Assembly: GCA_004835665.1 (NCBI GenBank) | Contig: RBKR01000010.1 | Location: forward strand, 1,612,001-1,676,000 | Reading direction: 5' to 3' | Source of the DNA: Phoma sp. XZ068 | Lineage: Eukaryota > Ascomycota > Dothideomycetes > Pleosporales > Didymellaceae | Length of the DNA stretch: 64,000 nt | In this document: positions 52,803 through 63,032 of the stretch, in pieces | How positions within the stretch are numbered: position 1 is the stretch's first letter | How the letters are laid out: each line of letters begins with the position of its first letter | Notes under the pieces: generated by a model | Told to the model about the DNA's origin: nothing | The model's input: only the letters and a program-made list of their open reading frames with translations | The model's database searches: none | Made by a program: the position numbers and the translations under genes

Positions 52803-54140
52803 TCACATCTCTTTCTGCTTGAGAGCGTCATGGATACCATTATAACTGTAAAGAAAATCGAACTTGGACATCCTCTCCTCCCAAGTAATTTCGCGAGCCA
52901 TACCGCGGGTGTCCAGTAGGACCTGCGTTGCTCGGGGTCTCCTAAGACTATCAATTTTCTCCAGGACCACGGGAGCATCCTCAGGTCGCACTCCGTTGAG
53001 CAGACGAAGGCTTTCGCCATCTTCGACAGACTGGTTGGCTCCTTGGCCTTGTAGCGGCGTCATCGCATGGGCGGCATCTCCGATGATAATCGCGCGGCCC
53101 CGGGTCCACGTGGGTAGAGGGTCTAGATCCTGCAGCTCCCAGTATTTCACTTCCGTCGCAGTGCTGTAAAAGTCAGCGCTACAGAGTCTTCTCTGAGGGA
53201 CTGAGGGCACCAGTACCTGAGAATCTTGCACAGAGGCTCGTAGAAATCACTGAAGATCTCTAGCAATTCATTTTTGTCACCATCCGCATACCAGGAATCA
53301 GTCGTGCTTTCCTTCGACTTTCGGGAAGGGAAGACACAAGAGAGGTTCATGTACTGCAAGTGGCGAAGGGGATACGCGACGACGAAGCGATCACTGCCAT
53401 CACCGGATTCGATTATACACCCCCGGCTTTTAGCGGTACTAGGTTCCCACCAATGAGGAAGAGATCCAAGCGCCTCTTTACAAGCTTCGGCAGAGATCGC
53501 GACTCGGAAACAGGTGAATCCCATCTTTTTGGCCCGTATACTGTCATCGCCAAGAACACGATTTCGAAGGCGCGAATGCACGCCGTCTGCCACTGTTTCG
53601 ATGTTAGCTCCTTCGCAAGCATATCATAAGTCTCGTTTGAGAGCACTGACCGACTACGACATCTGCCTCGGCGGTCGATCCATCACTTAGCGTTATAAAA
53701 CCCTTCTCCGGATCTAGATCGACGACTGCGGTGCCAAAGACCATTTTTGCCGGGTCTCCTTGAATTTTCAGCTCGGTAGAGGGAGCGGTTGCGAGTCTCA
53801 TAAGCTCGTCCCTAAAGTCGGACCGCTTCTGGGCAAGTTGGTCGGCGCCATACCGACTCTTCAACTCGACCTCAAAGTCCGACTTCACGTTACCGTATTT
53901 ATCGTACGAACGGAAGCCATATATCGGCACCGCGCCAGCACGATCACGATCGTACCCAATGGCCTCGAGGATCTTGACCGCGTTCGGGGAAATGGAGACG
54001 CCCTGTCCTCCAGTCGCAACCGCTGGGTCTCCACGTTCATACACAGTGACATCGTGGTGTTCCCGGAGGATGCGTGCTGCAGTCAATCCAGCCACTCCAG
54101 AGCCGACGATGATTACTCGAAGTTTGCTTTCGTTGTCCAT
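52803..54140 (-). CDS. FAD-dependent monooxygenase, salicylate-hydroxylase-like (408 aa)
   Basis: Exons 54140-53651, 53592-53217 and 53163-52803 join in frame to 408 residues, the usual length for the family. The dinucleotide-binding motif VIIVGSGVAGLTA is at 9-21 (Gly 13, 15, 18), the middle of the FAD fold shows VVVVADGVHSRLR across the first splice, and the second flavin motif IIIGDAAHAMTPLQGQGA is near 314-331. Such enzymes hydroxylate aromatic acids, polyketides or similar rings with NAD(P)H and oxygen. A TTATATATTT box lies about 110 bp before the ATG. It is outside the inverted duplication but on the same stretch, so it may belong to the same metabolic group; the substrate is unknown. 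Confidence 0.85.
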
Positions 54141-55151
54141 GTTCCGGGTGGTTTTGGGGAGGTCGGCGAGTAAAGAGGAATACAATGTGAATGGAATTGA
54201 TCTTTCAAAACGCAGCAATGATTCTTCTCATGGATACAAAAGGCGTCCTTTTATATATTTCGTCGACCAGCGAGTCTAAGGACAATGGCGGTGACTACCG
54301 GCTCGTAGCTCCTTGATTTCTCTGGATGGAGCCTGAGCTGTCCCATAGTCCGAAGACCGACATCCCCGAACATGGAGGGATTTCCCGAAGGTGAAGAGTT
54401 TACTCGGCCCACCCAGTAGTGCAGACCGGGCTGGGCGCAGTTAGGAAATAGGAGAAGCCACTGGCTATCAGATCTTATTGCATGTTAGACGCCAGTTTTG
54501 ACCATACCATATCGGCAGTCGCCGCCAAAGCTGGTGATCAGTCCCGCCCCAGTCAGTTGATGCATACTTGGCCAGGCCCATTTCGACGGTGAAAATGTAG
54601 GGCCGTCTCACTGAAACAAATCGCGGTCTTATCCATTATCACCGCTCGTTACCACATCCAGATACTAATCAGGCTACTCCGTACTTTTCCGCGCAACTGA
54701 CTCTGCGTTTTCCGCAATGCAATTACTCCACAATACCCTTAGAGTCCGACCGAGGGTTCCTATAGAGCTTCTGAAAAGGTGAAATGCGTAAACTTTCCAT
54801 AATCTTATCCAAACAAACACACATAGCAGCAGATGAATGTGATGCGATAAAATGTAACCATACTAGAAACGGTGAATCCGGGCCGAGATTAGGTCTCGCT
54901 CCTAACCATGGAGTACGGCATTTGATATCGACGAGATAAACCATTGGGTCGGATGTTTGTTCGACAGAAATGGAATTTGAGATCGAGACGCCAAGTGTAT
55001 AGTTGTAAGTCTTGGCTGTGAATCATAGTGGCGAAACATAGATGCGCAAGCCAAGGGGGGGCGGCTGAGGCAAGTCGGCCAAGATAAGTGACTCCGTATA
55101 GGTCTTAATTATAATAAGCAGGTTTATGTAGCTCTTTCTTCTAATTTAATA
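54141..55151. other. Intergenic, no supported gene
   Basis: The promoter of the monooxygenase gene occupies the first 200 bp. The rest shows no convincing gene, and AT content rises after about 55090 where the relic's shared flank begins. Confidence 0.5.
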
Positions 55152-55522
55152 TAGGTTTACATAGCAGAGTGTATCTTTTAATAACTCTTCCTAAGATTAA
55201 GCCTTAATCTTTATACCTTTAGTAGTATTATATTACCCCTATACTCTACTATGTATTTTAAAAGAACACTAATATACCTTATAAGTAAGCTAGTTAATAG
55301 GTAAGCTAGTTACTTTTACTAACACCTTACTATAACACTCTTACTATACTAATACTTCTCTAATAATACTTCTTAGACGTAACCAAAAGCTTAGATATAG
55401 CTTATAATCTAGGCTGTTAAACAAGATATAATACTTACCTAGTAATATACTATAGCTATCTATAGGGTACCTTAAAGTATACTAAGTAACTAATATACTA
55501 GATAGTACTTATAACTAGATTC

Positions 55523-55729
55523 TGTTATGGGCTAAGCCCTGTCCAGACAAGACCACATAGAGGCCTCCCCGTACGAGCGAGGCTTGCAACTACCCCTGCC
55601 AAGCAATAAACAGTTAAGTAATATATATATCTTGTACAGAGAAGAGAATTATCTCTCTTCTTTCTATCTTTCTACTTCTGTAATTAGGACGAATGCATAC
55701 TCGTTAGAAGGCCACTTCGACCCTTAACA
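55523..55729. mobile_element. 207-bp solo LTR (family 4)
   Basis: It starts TGTTATGGGC and ends CCCTTAACA, flanked by GATTC at 55518-55522 and 55730-55734. Inserted in relic A, 5 bases from the next element's TA. Confidence 0.85.
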
Positions 55730-55736
55730 GATTCTA

Positions 55737-57598
55737 ACGTACCTCACGGGCGAGCCGGTCACCCGAGCGAGCCGGTCACTTTTGCCAAGACCACACCAAC
55801 ACTGCAACTACTTTGCAACACTACAGTGTACAACTAGAATGTACTGTAGGCTAAAGTGTATTAAACTAATCTACAGTACTTTGCGCATCATTATTGCATG
55901 TTCGCGCGTTGTGCCCTGCCTCACCACACGTGCCACAGCGTCTTAAAGGCTGAGTGCCAGGTTCAACACGCGCTCTCTTCTTTGCCTTCTTTCCATCGCT
56001 GCGAGCGTTAAACTCCTTTAGAGTAGTTAGCCGCAATCCTTCACTAAACGTTAGTGTCCCTTCACGCTGGATTCGCTTTCTTTTGTGTGATTTACGGCGT
56101 GTAGCGGCCTCATTAGCTGCTTCAAGGTCTGCAACTTGGTTGCGCACCAAAACTAGTGAATGCGCTATCATCTCTGCGCCTTTGGTGAGCTGATTAAGGG
56201 CATTAACCATTGAAGTTGGCGAGCTGTCAGCGTGTCTCTGAATCCTTTCTCGAATCAGCTTCGATTGTGACCCAAATTCTAGGGTGTTGCTTGGTGTTCT
56301 AGACTCCCACGTACTCTCATCCACAGTAGGTAGTGGTGGAGTACACAACCGCACTTCGAGCTTTGATATCACAGCCTCTGGGTCAAGTGGGACCAGGCCA
56401 GCACCTCTGAATCCTCCCTGTATGTTGCTCTTAGTGATTGAGGCGTCAAAAGCTGCTTTAAAGCACGGCAAGAACTCAAGTTTAGTGATGCGAGTAATCT
56501 TGCTCCGCATTAGCTGCTCAGCTTGGCGGCCATATGCCTTCTTCAGAGAGGCAAAACATCCCACATCAAGCGGCTGCAGCAGGTGCGACGAGTGTGGAGG
56601 CATACACAGAGTGATAATCTTGTGTTCCTCACAGTACTGGTGGAAATCAACCGAGTTGTGGCTCTCATGGCCGTCCAGAACAAGCAGCCGATAGCTGCCA
56701 ACAGTGCGCGCCTTGGTGTGCTCATCAAAGTGCTTTAACCACTTAACTCCAAGCTCATTGTTTGTCCAGCCGTTGTTAGAGACATTAAGAACCCAGTTGT
56801 TAGGTATACTAGGCTCTTTGTACCAGGCAGAGAGGTGGTGCTTGCCAGAGAAGATGATAAAGGGTGGGATGGCCCACCCCTTTGCATTGATGCCCTGGAT
56901 GATACTAGTCCACTCTCGGTCGCCCTGCTGCACTGTCTTTGGCCTTCCTCGACGCTCAGAGCCTGTGACAACAGCTCCTGTGGATATAACGCCCATCATA
57001 AACCCAGACTCATCGAAGTTGTAGGTGTCGTCATCCAGAATACCATACTTAGCTTTGGTATTCTCTACAAGGCGGAACCAGCCCTGAATCACCCCGGGAT
57101 CCTCACAGAGGGCTCGCTTGTAGTCGTACTTCCGATTGAACTTGACTTTCAGCTCTGGCCGACGCTTAACAAAGGTGCTAGCCCAGTTCTTGCCAACAGG
57201 GGGCTGGTGGCGCTCAGCAAGGAGAGAATTAGCCATATCCTCCACATCAGCAAGCCGGGGCGAGTATCCTCGCGCGTCCAGCTTTAATACATGCTGGACA
57301 ATCACCTCCTCTTCAGTGCTTTTCAGCTTCATTGAGTTGGGCTTGCAATCGCGTCGTGGGGAGGTTCCAGCAAGTCGATCACTAAGCGTGCTTTGAGAGA
57401 CTTTGTAGATAGCTGCAGCGCGTCGCTGAGACAGTGTCGCGTCTTGTTTAATAGCCTGGAGGGCAAGCTGTATATCTGCTTCGTTTAAGGGCCTTGTTGC
57501 GTTACTGCGTTGAGACATTGCAGGTAGAGTGAAGTTTGGTGTGGTCTTGGCAAAAGTGACCGGCTCGCTCGGGTGACCGGCTCGCCCGTGAGGTACGT
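55737..57598 (-). mobile_element. Intact Fot1/pogo element, copy 1 (1,862 bp)
   Basis: Terminal repeats ACGTACCTCACGGGCGAGCC at both ends, TA at 55735-55736 and 57599-57600. It is the mirror image of 60238-62099 with the same length; no difference was seen in the transposase or the ends. Confidence 0.9.
55866..57518 (-). CDS. Fot1/pogo-type transposase, DD35D, with zinc knuckle (550 aa, copy 1)
   Basis: One open exon starting MSQRSNATRPLNEADIQ. The N-terminal helix-turn-helix is at 28-50 (TLSQRRAAAIYKVSQSTLSDR) and the CENP-B-type domain at about 65-130. Catalytic residues are D169 (YNFDESGF), D282 (VLDGHESH) and D318 (LQPLDVGCF), 35 residues between the last two. The C-terminal zinc knuckle CGTCGEAGHNARTC is at 528-541, after a basic coiled stretch. 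All functional parts look intact, and the identical copy at 60318 points to recent movement. It binds the terminal repeats and moves the element by cut and paste into TA. Confidence 0.92.
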   Translation of the reverse strand: MSQRSNATRPLNEADIQLALQAIKQDATLSQRRAAAIYKVSQSTLSDRLAGTSPRRDCKPNSMKLKSTEEEVIVQHVLKLDARGYSPRLADVEDMANSLLAERHQPPVGKNWASTFVKRRPELKVKFNRKYDYKRALCEDPGVIQGWFRLVENTKAKYGILDDDTYNFDESGFMMGVISTGAVVTGSERRGRPKTVQQGDREWTSIIQGINAKGWAIPPFIIFSGKHHLSAWYKEPSIPNNWVLNVSNNGWTNNELGVKWLKHFDEHTKARTVGSYRLLVLDGHESHNSVDFHQYCEEHKIITLCMPPHSSHLLQPLDVGCFASLKKAYGRQAEQLMRSKITRITKLEFLPCFKAAFDASITKSNIQGGFRGAGLVPLDPEAVISKLEVRLCTPPLPTVDESTWESRTPSNTLEFGSQSKLIRERIQRHADSSPTSMVNALNQLTKGAEMIAHSLVLVRNQVADLEAANEAATRRKSHKRKRIQREGTLTFSEGLRLTTLKEFNARSDGKKAKKRARVEPGTQPLRRCGTCGEAGHNARTCNNDAQSTVD

Positions 57599-57746
57599 TA
57601 TAGCTAACTTATAAGGGCTAAATAATAATTAGAAGTAGGTAATTATTAAATATATTCTTTAGCTAGTTATGTATAGTGTCTAAAATAATAATAAATATAA
57701 CTTTGATAAGATAAGGTTTATAATAGGCTAGATAACCTTTAAAGTA

Positions 57747-59607
57747 ACGTACCTCACGGGCGAGTGACCGGCCCGGGCGAGTGACCGGATTTCGCCAAGC
57801 CCCACGAACACTACAACTACTTTGTAACACTGCAGTACAGAACTAAGACTTACTATACTCTACAGTATGTTAATCTACCCTATAGTACCTTGCGCATCAT
57901 TCCTGCACGTTCGCGCGTTGTGCCCTGCCTCACCACACGTGCCGCAGCGTCTTGAAGACTGAGTGCCTGTTTCAACGCGAGCCTTCTTACTTGCTCTCTT
58001 CCCATCGCTACGGGCGTTAAACTCCTTAAGAGTAGTTAAGCGCACTCCCTCACTAACTATAAGAGTCCCGTCTATCTGGATTCGCTTCCTCTTGTGTGAT
58101 TTACGGCGTGTAGCGGCCTCATTGGCGGCTTGAAGCTCAGCAACCTGGTTGCGCACTAACACCAGTGAATGCGCCATCATCTCCGCGCCTTTGGTGAGCC
58201 GATTAAGGGCATCAACCATGGATGTTGGCGAGCTATCGCCATGTCTCTGGATCCTCTCTCGAATCAGCTTCGATTGCGATCCAAATTCTAGGGTGTTGCT
58301 TGGTGTCTGAGAGTGCCACGTACTCTCATCCACAGCAGGTAGTGGTGGAGTGCATAGGCGCACTTCAAGCTTTAAAATCACAGCCTCTGGGTCAAATGGG
58401 ACCAAGCCAGCGCCTCTGAATCCTCCCTGGATGTTGCTCTCAGTGATAGAGGTATCAAAAGCCGCTTTGAAGCACGGCAAGAACTCTAGTTTTGTAATGC
58501 GCGTGATCTTGTTGCGCATCAGCCTCTCAGCTTGGCAGCCATACCCCTTCTTCATAGGGGCAAAACAACCCACATCAAGCGGCTGGAGTATGTGCGACGA
58601 GTGGGGAGGCATGCATAGAGTGATAATCTTGTGCTCCTCGCAGTACTGGTGGAATGCAACTGAGTTGTGGCTCTCGTGGCCGTCCAGAATAAGCAGTCGG
58701 TAGCTGCCAACAGTGCGCTGCTTTGTGTGCTCATTAAAGTGCTTTAGCCACTTTAAACCAAGCTCATTGTTGGTCCAGCCGTTCTCATAGACAGTGATAA
58801 CCCAGTTGTGAGGTATACTGGGTTCTTTGTACCAGGCCGAGAGGTGGTGCTTGCCTGAGAAGATGATAAAGGGTGGGATGGCCCACCCCTTTGCATTGAC
58901 GCCTTGGATGACTGTTGTCCACTCTCGATCGCCCTGCTGCACTGTCTTCGGTCGTCCTCGACGCTCAGCACCTGTGACAACAGCTCCTGTTGATATGACG
59001 CCCATCATAAAGCCAGACTCATCGAAGTTGTAGGTGTCATCGTCCAGGATACCATACTTAGCTTTAGTATTCTCCACAAGCCGGAACCAGCCCTGGATAA
59101 CCTCAGGATCCTCACACAGAGCTCTCTTGTAGTCGTACTTTCGATTGAACTTGACTTTGAGCTCTGGCTGACGCTTAACGAACGTGCCAGCCCAGTTCTT
59201 GCCAACAGGTGGCTGGCAGCGCTCAGCAAGCAGAGAGTTGGCCATATCCTCCACATCAGCAAGCCGAGGCGGGTATCCTCGCTCGTCTAGCTTTAGTATG
59301 TGCTGAACAATCACCTCCTCCTCAGTGCTTGTCAGCTTCATTAAGTTAGGCGTGCAATCGCGTCGTGGAGGGGTTCCAGCAAGTCGCGTACTAAGAGTGC
59401 TTCGGGGCACCTTGTAGATCGCTGCAGCGCGTCGCTGGGAGAGCGTCGCGTCTTGTTTAAGAGATTGAAGCGCAAGCTGTATATCTGCTTCATTAAAAGG
59501 CTTTCTTACGTTGTTGCGTTGAGACATCGCGACTCAAGTGAAGTTTGGTGTGGTCTTGGCAAAAGTGGCCAGCTCGCTCGGGTGGCCAGCTCGCCCGTGA
59601 GGTACGT
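57747..59607 (-). mobile_element. Fot1/pogo element, diverged sister (1,861 bp)
   Basis: Flanked by TA at 57745-57746 and 59608-59609. Its two ends are not symmetrical: the left end carries CGAGTGACCGGCCCGGGCGA and TTTCGCCAAG, the right end (complement) CGAGCTGGCCACCCGAGCGA and TTTTGCCAAG. The outer 15 bases agree. Confidence 0.88.
57875..59527 (-). CDS. Fot1/pogo-type transposase, sister of copies 1 and 2 (550 aa)
   Basis: An open exon of the same length as the copies at 55866 and 60318 and perhaps 90% alike. All motifs are kept: YNFDESGF, ILDGHESH, LQPLDVGCF and the zinc knuckle CGTCGEAGHNARTC at 528-541. Differences cluster in the basic C-terminal part and the N-terminal arm (MSQRNNVRKPFNEAD). 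The gene has no stop or frameshift, so the protein may be active, but the mismatched ends of the element could reduce its own mobility. Confidence 0.9.
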   Translation of the reverse strand: MSQRNNVRKPFNEADIQLALQSLKQDATLSQRRAAAIYKVPRSTLSTRLAGTPPRRDCTPNLMKLTSTEEEVIVQHILKLDERGYPPRLADVEDMANSLLAERCQPPVGKNWAGTFVKRQPELKVKFNRKYDYKRALCEDPEVIQGWFRLVENTKAKYGILDDDTYNFDESGFMMGVISTGAVVTGAERRGRPKTVQQGDREWTTVIQGVNAKGWAIPPFIIFSGKHHLSAWYKEPSIPHNWVITVYENGWTNNELGLKWLKHFNEHTKQRTVGSYRLLILDGHESHNSVAFHQYCEEHKIITLCMPPHSSHILQPLDVGCFAPMKKGYGCQAERLMRNKITRITKLEFLPCFKAAFDTSITESNIQGGFRGAGLVPFDPEAVILKLEVRLCTPPLPAVDESTWHSQTPSNTLEFGSQSKLIRERIQRHGDSSPTSMVDALNRLTKGAEMMAHSLVLVRNQVAELQAANEAATRRKSHKRKRIQIDGTLIVSEGVRLTTLKEFNARSDGKRASKKARVETGTQSSRRCGTCGEAGHNARTCRNDAQGTIG

Positions 59608-59737
59608 TAATTAGGATCTTTAAAAATAGCTAGACTATTAATTAGCTTAGTCTTGAGTAGTTAAAGTCCTTTAATATATATATAAAGGAATATACTATAG
59701 GTACCTACTATATACTAGTTATTAATAGCTATAAGAG

Positions 59738-60063
59738 TGTCAGATAGAAGGTTTAATTTTGATGATGATTGATGATTGTTGTTGTTCTCTGTTCGTTCTG
59801 CGAAATAAAATGTTTGTGTGGTTACACGCGAGCTTTGTGCTACTGTCAGAAGAACAAGCTGAAGTGAGGTCGGATCTGTACAATCGAGCAGGGACCACCC
59901 AGCTTGGCCCGATAGCCGAGGAGTCTGAACCAGGGGAACACGATTGAAACAACAACAATCATCAATATCATCAAGTTATATTATCACTCATTCATCATAC
60001 GATCTAACAGCTACACACCATGCACCAACCCAGCCTACGGCTCTTAACGCCTTATATCTGACA
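59738..60063. mobile_element. Solo LTR (family 2) split by another LTR
   Basis: The ends are perfect 9-bp inverted repeats (TGTCAGATA and TATCTGACA), flanked by AAGAG at 59733-59737 and 60064-60068. A family 1 solo LTR sits inside it; without that insert and its duplication it is 155 bp. Confidence 0.85.
59844..60009 (+). mobile_element. 166-bp solo LTR (family 1), third copy
   Basis: The same sequence as at 35443-35608 as far as I compared, flanked by GCTAC at 59839-59843 and 60010-60014. It is nested in the family 2 LTR. Confidence 0.9.
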
Positions 60064-60237
60064 AAGAGCTATAACTTACTAGAATTCTAGTAATACTATA
60101 AAGATAATAAGATTATTACTGTCTATATACCTTCTTACTTATTATACCTCCTATAGCTACTAAATATAAGTTATTTTACCTCTTTAAAAATAGTATATAG
60201 GTACTAAGCTAAAAACCTTATATAATTTAATTATATA

Positions 60238-62099
60238 ACGTACCTCACGGGCGAGCCGGTCACCCGAGCGAGCCGGTCACTTTTGCCAAGACCACACCAA
60301 ACTTCACTCTACCTGCAATGTCTCAACGCAGTAACGCAACAAGGCCCTTAAACGAAGCAGATATACAGCTTGCCCTCCAGGCTATTAAACAAGACGCGAC
60401 ACTGTCTCAGCGACGCGCTGCAGCTATCTACAAAGTCTCTCAAAGCACGCTTAGTGATCGACTTGCTGGAACCTCCCCACGACGCGATTGCAAGCCCAAC
60501 TCAATGAAGCTGAAAAGCACTGAAGAGGAGGTGATTGTCCAGCATGTATTAAAGCTGGACGCGCGAGGATACTCGCCCCGGCTTGCTGATGTGGAGGATA
60601 TGGCTAATTCTCTCCTTGCTGAGCGCCACCAGCCCCCTGTTGGCAAGAACTGGGCTAGCACCTTTGTTAAGCGTCGGCCAGAGCTGAAAGTCAAGTTCAA
60701 TCGGAAGTACGACTACAAGCGAGCCCTCTGTGAGGATCCCGGGGTGATTCAGGGCTGGTTCCGCCTTGTAGAGAATACCAAAGCTAAGTATGGTATTCTG
60801 GATGACGACACCTACAACTTCGATGAGTCTGGGTTTATGATGGGCGTTATATCCACAGGAGCTGTTGTCACAGGCTCTGAGCGTCGAGGAAGGCCAAAGA
60901 CAGTGCAGCAGGGCGACCGAGAGTGGACTAGTATCATCCAGGGCATCAATGCAAAGGGGTGGGCCATCCCACCCTTTATCATCTTCTCTGGCAAGCACCA
61001 CCTCTCTGCCTGGTACAAAGAGCCTAGTATACCTAACAACTGGGTTCTTAATGTCTCTAACAACGGCTGGACAAACAATGAGCTTGGAGTTAAGTGGTTA
61101 AAGCACTTTGATGAGCACACCAAGGCGCGCACTGTTGGCAGCTATCGGCTGCTTGTTCTGGACGGCCATGAGAGCCACAACTCGGTTGATTTCCACCAGT
61201 ACTGTGAGGAACACAAGATTATCACTCTGTGTATGCCTCCACACTCGTCGCACCTGCTGCAGCCGCTTGATGTGGGATGTTTTGCCTCTCTGAAGAAGGC
61301 ATATGGCCGCCAAGCTGAGCAGCTAATGCGGAGCAAGATTACTCGCATCACTAAACTTGAGTTCTTGCCGTGCTTTAAAGCAGCTTTTGACGCCTCAATC
61401 ACTAAGAGCAACATACAGGGAGGATTCAGAGGTGCTGGCCTGGTCCCACTTGACCCAGAGGCTGTGATATCAAAGCTCGAAGTGCGGTTGTGTACTCCAC
61501 CACTACCTACTGTGGATGAGAGTACGTGGGAGTCTAGAACACCAAGCAACACCCTAGAATTTGGGTCACAATCGAAGCTGATTCGAGAAAGGATTCAGAG
61601 ACACGCTGACAGCTCGCCAACTTCAATGGTTAATGCCCTTAATCAGCTCACCAAAGGCGCAGAGATGATAGCGCATTCACTAGTTTTGGTGCGCAACCAA
61701 GTTGCAGACCTTGAAGCAGCTAATGAGGCCGCTACACGCCGTAAATCACACAAAAGAAAGCGAATCCAGCGTGAAGGGACACTAACGTTTAGTGAAGGAT
61801 TGCGGCTAACTACTCTAAAGGAGTTTAACGCTCGCAGCGATGGAAAGAAGGCAAAGAAGAGAGCGCGTGTTGAACCTGGCACTCAGCCTTTAAGACGCTG
61901 TGGCACGTGTGGTGAGGCAGGGCACAACGCGCGAACATGCAATAATGATGCGCAAAGTACTGTAGATTAGTTTAATACACTTTAGCCTACAGTACATTCT
62001 AGTTGTACACTGTAGTGTTGCAAAGTAGTTGCAGTGTTGGTGTGGTCTTGGCAAAAGTGACCGGCTCGCTCGGGTGACCGGCTCGCCCGTGAGGTACGT
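60238..62099 (+). mobile_element. Intact Fot1/pogo element, copy 2 (1,862 bp)
   Basis: The mirror image of 55737-57598, flanked by TA at 60236-60237 and 62100-62101. The positions of the pair sum to 117836 throughout. Confidence 0.9.
60318..61970 (+). CDS. Fot1/pogo-type transposase, DD35D, with zinc knuckle (550 aa, copy 2)
   Basis: Translated protein identical to the one at 55866-57518. D169, D282 and D318 and the knuckle at 528-541 are all present. Having two identical open copies 2.6 kb apart in opposite orientation, inside a heavily mutated relic, suggests insertion after the last round of RIP. Confidence 0.92.
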   Translation: MSQRSNATRPLNEADIQLALQAIKQDATLSQRRAAAIYKVSQSTLSDRLAGTSPRRDCKPNSMKLKSTEEEVIVQHVLKLDARGYSPRLADVEDMANSLLAERHQPPVGKNWASTFVKRRPELKVKFNRKYDYKRALCEDPGVIQGWFRLVENTKAKYGILDDDTYNFDESGFMMGVISTGAVVTGSERRGRPKTVQQGDREWTSIIQGINAKGWAIPPFIIFSGKHHLSAWYKEPSIPNNWVLNVSNNGWTNNELGVKWLKHFDEHTKARTVGSYRLLVLDGHESHNSVDFHQYCEEHKIITLCMPPHSSHLLQPLDVGCFASLKKAYGRQAEQLMRSKITRITKLEFLPCFKAAFDASITKSNIQGGFRGAGLVPLDPEAVISKLEVRLCTPPLPTVDESTWESRTPSNTLEFGSQSKLIRERIQRHADSSPTSMVNALNQLTKGAEMIAHSLVLVRNQVADLEAANEAATRRKSHKRKRIQREGTLTFSEGLRLTTLKEFNARSDGKKAKKRARVEPGTQPLRRCGTCGEAGHNARTCNNDAQSTVD

Positions 62100-62430
62100 T
62101 ATATTATAAAGACAAAGTTCCTACTATACTTTAAGGTAGTATATAATACTATAATTACTTCTAGTAATATCTAAGGAGGGTTCTAAGATACTTAACTAGT
62201 CCTATTTAACCTATAATAGGTTATAAATAGGCGTTAATATAAAGCTATATACTCTATTACTATAACTATCTATTAATAATAAGCCCTAGCAGTTATAAAC
62301 CCTAAGTAATACTCTAGAATTTAGGTTATAATTTACTCTAATTTAAGACAAGTTTAAAAGATACTAAAGTAGCTTACTAAATTCTACTATAAGTATACTT
62401 AACTATTATACAGAGGGTATAGTAATAGTA

Positions 62431-62594
62431 TGTTAACTTCTCACGTGATCACGCGTTAACCCCGCGCTGCTGCCTATCGCTGCCTGCTGCGACGCGTCAT
62501 CTATTTATCAAACTCCCCAGGATATCTTACTAGCTAGTCACCTTCATTAGCAATTAACTCAGTCTCTCATCTTCTCCGCACCACCATCCTTAGA
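62431..62594 (+). mobile_element. 164-bp solo LTR-like element (family 3), second copy
   Basis: It starts TGTTAACTTCTCACGTG and ends CATCCTTAGA, flanked by TAGTA at 62426-62430 and 62595-62599. The same family as 33985-34148, in opposite orientation. Confidence 0.8.
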
Positions 62595-63032
62595 TAGTAA
62601 TATATAAGCTTATACTTATAGAGAAATAGATTACTAAGCTTAAAGCAGCTAATAAGGCTATAATATAATATAAATTATATAAAAGAAAGTAAGTTAAGGT
62701 TAAAAGGACCCTAATAGTTAAGCATAGGCTATAATTAACTACTCTAAAAGAGTTTAGAGTGTATAGTAATAGAAAGAAGATAAAGAAGTAGGTATATACT
62801 AAAGTAAGTAAGCTATCTTAAAGGCGCTATAGACAATATAGTAAGACTAGGTGTAGTATATAATTATATAAGTATAAAGTAGAAATACTCTCTAAGTAAT
62901 ATTATAGGTTGTTCTGTCCTAGATATTACTAGAGTAGGTTATTTCATGCTATAATAGGGTAGATTTTAGTAGGGGCTTAGTAAAAGTAGGTTACTTACCT
63001 GTTAAGTTGTTTGCCCGTAGAGTACGTTATTG

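Larger units (their letters stand above)
55272..63027 (+). mobile_element. RIP-degraded Fot1/pogo relic A carrying seven insertions
   Basis: Degraded terminal repeats at 55272 and 63027 (GTTTGCCCGTAGAGTACGT end, beside TA) bound an AT-rich transposase relic now spread over 7.8 kb. Its pieces are 55272-55522, 57601-57746, 59608-59737, 60064-60237, 62100-62430 and 62595-63027. They align in order with relic B and with the intact copies, with some internal loss. The C-terminal zinc-knuckle region is still traceable near 62830. The inserts are listed separately. Confidence 0.75.

Noticed and set aside
12090..54140. Classical secondary-metabolite cluster
   Set aside because: No polyketide synthase, peptide synthetase, terpene synthase or P450 is present in the window; only tailoring-type enzymes are seen.
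53760..54279. Plus-strand frames opposite the monooxygenase gene
   Set aside because: They are antisense shadows of a well-supported three-exon gene.
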